Positions 4,534-8,026 of a stretch of 8,026 nt of DNA are shown here, one piece after another (positions within the stretch are counted from its first letter, which is position 1; each line of letters begins with the position of its first letter). Below the pieces are notes generated by a model. It did no database searches and had not been told where the DNA came from. It was given only the letters and a program-made list of their open reading frames with translations. A program made the translations under genes and the position numbers. The stretch comes from an uncultured Eubacteriales bacterium (lineage in GTDB: Bacteria; Bacillota; Clostridia; Oscillospirales; Oscillospiraceae), in NCBI GenBank assembly GCA_900321335.1, contig ONVR01000311.1, positions 1 through 8,026 on the forward strand. The letters are read 5' to 3'.

Positions 4534-7350
4534 TTATTCCGTGGGCATGACCTTCTCCACGTCGGCCCGAAGCCGCTCGTGGGTCTGCTTTGCGATCATG
4601 GCCTGGTCGATGTACTGCCCGTCGGCGGTATAGGCCTCGCTGTCGGGGATCTTCTCGATCCGGATGGCGCAGACCTTGTACTCGGGGATCCGGGCGAACT
4701 TGTCCAGCGCCGCGTTGGTCAGCCAGTTGGCGTCGCCGTCGGGGAAGTGGAAGGGCATCCAGCTCTCGCCGGGAGAGCACTTGGTGCCAACGCGGGCCTC
4801 TGCAGTCAGCTCGCCCCGGCGGGACCGGACCCGGACGCGCTCTCCGTCCCGGATGTCCAGGGCGGCGGCGTCGTTCTCATTCATCTCGATGAAGGCGTGG
4901 CCCTCGATGTTCATCAGTCCCTGGGTGCGGCCGGTCATGGCCCGGGTGGTGTAGTGATACAGGATCCGGCCCGTCATCAGAACGATGGGGTATTCCGCGT
5001 CCGGCAGTTCCGCGGAGGGAACGTACACGGCGGGGTAGAACATGCCGAGACCTCTGGAGAACTTGCCTACGTGCATGATGGGCGTGCCCGGATGGTCTTT
5101 GTCCAGGCAGGGCCACTGGAGTCCCTGGCCGGCGATCTCTTCAGAATCCAGCCGCACGTGGCTGATGCCGGCGAAGCTGGGGGTCAGGGAGGCGATCTCG
5201 TCCATGATCTCCGCGCTGGTCAGGTGGGGCTGGTTGTAGCCCATGCGGTTCATCAGGTCGATGATGATGTCCGTGTCCAGACGCATGTTGCCGGGGACGG
5301 TGATGGCCTTGCGGACCCGCTGGACCCGGCGCTCGGTGTTGGAGAAGGTACCCTCCTTCTCCAGATAGGAGCGGCCGGGCAGGATCACGTCGGCGTACTG
5401 GGCCGTCTCGGTCATGAACAGCTCCTGAAGCACGAAGAAGTCCAGGCTCTTGAGGGCCTTGATGATGTGATTGGTGTCGGGGTCGGTGACCACGGGGTCC
5501 TCGCCGTAGATGTACAGGCCGTGGACCTTGCCCGCGATGGCGGCGGGGAACACGTCGGTGGCGTGGATGCCGATGCGGCCGTCCAGCTTGACGCCCCAGG
5601 CCTTCTCAAACTTTTCCCGGACGGCGTCATCGGTGACCTTCTGGTAGCCGGGGAATACGTTGGGCTGGGCACCCATGTCGCAGGCGCCCTGCACGTTGTT
5701 CTGGCCGCGCAGGGGGTTCACGCCGCAGCCGGGACGGCCCAGCTTGCCCACCATCATGGCCATGTTGGACATGGACATAACGCCCTCGGTGCCGGTGGAG
5801 TGCTCGGTGACGCCCAGGCAGTAGATGATGGGCGCCTTGCCGGCTTTGGCGTACATCCGGGCCGCGGCGATGAGATCCTCCGCCCGGATATGGCAGATCT
5901 CGGCCACCTTCTCGGGGGTGTAGTCGGCGACGATCTTTTTGAGCTCTTCAAAGCCCTCGGTCCGCTGGGCGATGAACTGCTCGTCGATGAGGCCCTCGTT
6001 TACAAACACGTTCATCATGCCGTTGGCAAAGGCCACGTTGGTGCCGGGACGGAGCTTGAGATGGATGTCAGCCCGCTTGGCAAGACCCGTATCCCGGGGA
6101 TCCACCACGATCAGACGTGTGCCGTTCTGAACGGCCTGGCGGATCTGCATGCCCACCACGGGGTGGGCCTCCTCCGGGTTGGAGCCCACCAGCATGATCA
6201 CGTCCACGTCGTGGGTGATGTCGTAGATGGGGTTGGTCATGGCGCCGGAGCCCAGGGTCATGGCCAGGCCGGAGACGGAGGCGGAGTGACACACCCGGGC
6301 ACAGTTGTCGGTGTTGTTGGAGCCGAAGCAGGTGCGGACCATCTTCTGCACCATGTAGATGTCCTCGTTGGGGGAGCGGGAGCAGGCAAAGCCCGCCAGA
6401 GAATCGGGGCCGTATTTCTTTTTGATCTCCATAAACCGGGAGGCCACCAGATCCAGCGCTTCGTCCCAGCTGGCCTTCCGGAATTTTCCCGTGGCTCTGT
6501 CCTTGATCAGCGGATCGGTGATCCGGTCCCCGGACTGGGCAAAGTCAAAGGAACCGCTGCGGCCCTTGACGCACAGCAGCCCCCGGTTGGAGGGGCCGAA
6601 GGCGGCCTCGGTGTCCACGACCTTGTTGTCCTTGACGTATACGTAGTACTGACATCCCGTGGCGCAGTGGGGGCAGGTGGTCAGGACCTTCTTGACCTCC
6701 CACTGGCGGTAATGCTTTCTGCGCTTCATCTGCAGAGCGCCGGTGGGGCAGGCCTGTACGCAGTTGCCGCAGGATTCGCAGATGGAATCCTTCCAGTCCA
6801 TGCCGAAGGGAGGGGCAATGACGGATTTGAAGCCCCGGTTCACCGTGGAGATGGCGCCGCGGCCCACGATCTCAGCGCAGGTGTTGACACACCTGTGGCA
6901 GAGGATGCACAGGTTGGGATTGTAGGTGAAAAACTCGTTGGTCTCGTCCTTGGGCTGCCGGAACTCCTCGGGGTCAACGGGGAAGCTGCTCTCCTCCAGC
7001 CCGTATTGCAGACACAGATCCTGGAGCTTGCAGCTGCCGTTCTTGCCGCACTTGAAGCACTGGGTGTCGTGATGGCTCAAAAGCAGGTCCAGCGTCTCCC
7101 GGCGGGATTTTACCACCCGCTCGCTCTCGGTGTGGATCACGTTGCCCTCGGCGATGGGGAAGGAGCAGGCGGTGACCAGCTTGGGGCTGCCCTCGATCTC
7201 CACCAGGCAGATGCGGCAGGAGCCCTCGGGGTTGAGATCCTTCAGATAACAGAGGGTGGGGATGTGGATGCCGTATTTTTCAGCGGCCTGAAGTATCGTG
7301 GAGCCCTCTTCTACTTCCACTGCAATACCGTTTATCGTTGCATGAATCAT
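4534..7350 (-). CDS. fdhA: Formate dehydrogenase catalytic (alpha) subunit, NAD-linked type, cysteine form
   Basis: This 938-residue molybdopterin enzyme interconverts formate and CO2 in the cytoplasm. In order: a NuoG/HydA-like [2Fe-2S] domain (C34, C45, C48, C62); a His-Cys cluster motif (H94, C98, C101, C107); two [4Fe-4S] motifs (C148-x2-C151-x2-C154-x3-C158 and C191-x2-C194-x2-C197-x3-C201); then the catalytic part with its own [4Fe-4S] site (C226, C229, C233, C260). The active site reads ARVCH, with C354 encoded by TGT where many homologues have selenocysteine; H355 follows. The LRGQNNVQGACDMG segment (547-560) is typical of formate dehydrogenases, and the C-terminal third is the pterin-dinucleotide binding domain. 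I use ATG 7350, with AAGGAG (7361-7366) 10 bases upstream; a TTG at 7383 would overlap the upstream gene. It follows the NuoF/HydB-type gene by 19 bases, one operon. Whether it uses Mo or W cannot be seen. Confidence 0.93.
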   Translation of the reverse strand: MIHATINGIAVEVEEGSTILQAAEKYGIHIPTLCYLKDLNPEGSCRICLVEIEGSPKLVTACSFPIAEGNVIHTESERVVKSRRETLDLLLSHHDTQCFKCGKNGSCKLQDLCLQYGLEESSFPVDPEEFRQPKDETNEFFTYNPNLCILCHRCVNTCAEIVGRGAISTVNRGFKSVIAPPFGMDWKDSICESCGNCVQACPTGALQMKRRKHYRQWEVKKVLTTCPHCATGCQYYVYVKDNKVVDTEAAFGPSNRGLLCVKGRSGSFDFAQSGDRITDPLIKDRATGKFRKASWDEALDLVASRFMEIKKKYGPDSLAGFACSRSPNEDIYMVQKMVRTCFGSNNTDNCARVCHSASVSGLAMTLGSGAMTNPIYDITHDVDVIMLVGSNPEEAHPVVGMQIRQAVQNGTRLIVVDPRDTGLAKRADIHLKLRPGTNVAFANGMMNVFVNEGLIDEQFIAQRTEGFEELKKIVADYTPEKVAEICHIRAEDLIAAARMYAKAGKAPIIYCLGVTEHSTGTEGVMSMSNMAMMVGKLGRPGCGVNPLRGQNNVQGACDMGAQPNVFPGYQKVTDDAVREKFEKAWGVKLDGRIGIHATDVFPAAIAGKVHGLYIYGEDPVVTDPDTNHIIKALKSLDFFVLQELFMTETAQYADVILPGRSYLEKEGTFSNTERRVQRVRKAITVPGNMRLDTDIIIDLMNRMGYNQPHLTSAEIMDEIASLTPSFAGISHVRLDSEEIAGQGLQWPCLDKDHPGTPIMHVGKFSRGLGMFYPAVYVPSAELPDAEYPIVLMTGRILYHYTTRAMTGRTQGLMNIEGHAFIEMNENDAAALDIRDGERVRVRSRRGELTAEARVGTKCSPGESWMPFHFPDGDANWLTNAALDKFARIPEYKVCAIRIEKIPDSEAYTADGQYIDQAMIAKQTHERLRADVEKVMPTE

Positions 7351-7360
7351 AGCGTTGTAA

Positions 7361-7367
7361 CTCCTTT
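7361..7367 (-). promoter_or_regulatory. Ribosome binding site fixing the formate dehydrogenase start
   Basis: On the - strand the 19-base gap between the two genes contains AAAGGAG, 10 bases before the ATG at 7350. A longer frame with a TTG start at 7383 lacks a comparable site and would run into the upstream coding region, so the ATG is the better start. Confidence 0.75.
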
Positions 7368-7369
7368 CC

Positions 7370-8026
7370 TTATCGCTTCTCAATGGCGCTGAACTTGCAG
7401 GAGGACATGCACAGGCCGCACTTGATGCACTTGGAGGCGTCGATGACGTGCGGCTGCTTCTTCTCGCCGGTGATGGCGCTCACCGGGCAGTTTCTGGCGC
7501 ACATGGTGCAGCCCTTGCACTTGTCCGGATCGATCACGTACTGCATCAGGTTCTTGCAGACCTTTGCGGGACATTTCTTGTCCACGATGTGGGCCTCATA
7601 CTCCTCCCGGAAGTGCTTGAGGGTGGAAAGGACGGGGTTGGCCGCGGTCTGACCCAGAGCGCACAGAGAGCCGGACTGGACGGTCTTGCACAGTTCCTCC
7701 AGCTTGTCCAGATCCTCCATGGTGGCCTTGCCGTCCACGATCTTGGTCAGCAGCTGGAGCATGCGCTGGGTGCCCACCCGGCAGGGGGTACATTTGCCGC
7801 AGGACTCGTCGCAGATAAAGCCCATATAGAACTTGGCCACGTCCACCATGCAGTTGTCCTCGTCCATGACGATGGCGCCGCCGGAGCCCATCATGGAGCC
7901 CCTGGCCACCAGGTTGTCAAAGTCGATCTCCGCGTCCAGATCCTTTTCCGTCAGACAGCCGCCGGAGGGACCGCCGGTCTGGATGGCCTTGAATTTCTTG
8001 CCGTTGGGAATGCCGCCGCCGATGTC
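7370..8026 (-). CDS. NuoF/HydB-type NAD(P)H-binding flavin/iron-sulfur subunit, C-terminal part (truncated by window edge)
   Basis: The frame is open from the right edge to a TAA at 7372-7370, giving 218 visible residues; the N-terminal thioredoxin-like and most of the flavin/NADH domain are off the window. The visible part starts in the DIGGGIPNGKKFK region and QTGGPSGGC loop typical of NuoF and HydB. Next comes the NuoF-type [4Fe-4S] site, C76-x2-C79-x2-C82 plus C122 (ESCGKCTPCRVGT and SLCALG). The end is a two-cluster ferredoxin domain, C170-x2-C173-x2-C176-x3-C180 and C200-x2-C203-x2-C206-x3-C210. Respiratory NuoF lacks this tail; clostridial HydB/HylB-type subunits have it, which points to a soluble, possibly electron-bifurcating complex. 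The GTG at 7909 is only an internal valine. It lies directly upstream of the formate dehydrogenase gene and is its likely NAD(H) partner; a hydrogenase partner off the window cannot be excluded. Confidence 0.92.
   Translation of the reverse strand, partial: DIGGGIPNGKKFKAIQTGGPSGGCLTEKDLDAEIDFDNLVARGSMMGSGGAIVMDEDNCMVDVAKFYMGFICDESCGKCTPCRVGTQRMLQLLTKIVDGKATMEDLDKLEELCKTVQSGSLCALGQTAANPVLSTLKHFREEYEAHIVDKKCPAKVCKNLMQYVIDPDKCKGCTMCARNCPVSAITGEKKQPHVIDASKCIKCGLCMSSCKFSAIEKR

Noticed and set aside
3991..7392. A very long + strand open frame (1133 codons) opposite the formate dehydrogenase gene
   Set aside because: It is antisense to a protein with all family motifs intact, has a low-complexity G/A/V/H/D-rich composition without domains, and crosses the ferredoxin gene and the bidirectional terminator. 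It is a by-product of GC-rich codon use on the other strand.
1..8026. tRNA, rRNA, insertion sequence or CRISPR array
   Set aside because: I saw no cloverleaf, no rRNA signature, no transposase motif or terminal repeats, and no regularly spaced repeats.

Overview
The window comes from an anaerobic, high-GC, Clostridia-like bacterium. The genes for oxygen-sensitive chemistry (radical SAM enzymes, rubredoxin and ferredoxin proteins, an iron-sulfur formate dehydrogenase with a NuoF/HydB-type partner) suggest a strictly anaerobic fermenter. A gut Oscillospiraceae-type organism is a plausible guess, but no marker gene here proves the taxon.

Layout, left to right. (1) A tight + strand cluster at 1-2005: the 3' end of a radical SAM gene, a TMEM175-family membrane channel gene, and a second radical SAM gene. 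The two radical SAM proteins are clearly paralogous, and the channel gene lies between them, overlapping the downstream one by 4 bp. (2) A nitroreductase-family flavoprotein gene (2060-2710), ended by a near-perfect intrinsic terminator. (3) A free-standing 62-aa gene of unknown function with its own predicted promoter. (4) An intergenic stretch (3064-3320) holding a 20-bp palindrome, a predicted promoter with an inverted repeat over its -10 box, and a hairpin in the leader. (5) A two-gene + strand operon (3321-4471). It encodes a protein with two rubredoxin-like zinc/iron knuckles around a rubrerythrin-like helical middle, then a ferredoxin-like protein with an unusual first cysteine motif. 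The two genes overlap by 4 bp. (6) A strong bidirectional terminator at 4487-4530. (7) On the - strand, converging on that terminator, a 938-aa molybdenum/tungsten formate dehydrogenase catalytic subunit. Upstream of it is the C-terminal part of a NuoF/HydB-type flavin/iron-sulfur subunit that runs off the right edge.

How they fit together. The - strand pair looks like part of an NAD-linked, possibly ferredoxin-bifurcating formate dehydrogenase complex: formate is oxidised or CO2 reduced at a cysteine-ligated metal-pterin site, and electrons pass through an N-terminal NuoG-like iron-sulfur wire to the NuoF-like subunit. The rubredoxin/ferredoxin pair is a compact electron-transfer module of unknown partner, plausibly for redox balance or oxygen/peroxide defence. 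The left-hand radical SAM/channel cluster has no function I can assign. The least described parts are the rubredoxin/atypical-ferredoxin operon and the radical SAM-TMEM175-radical SAM arrangement.
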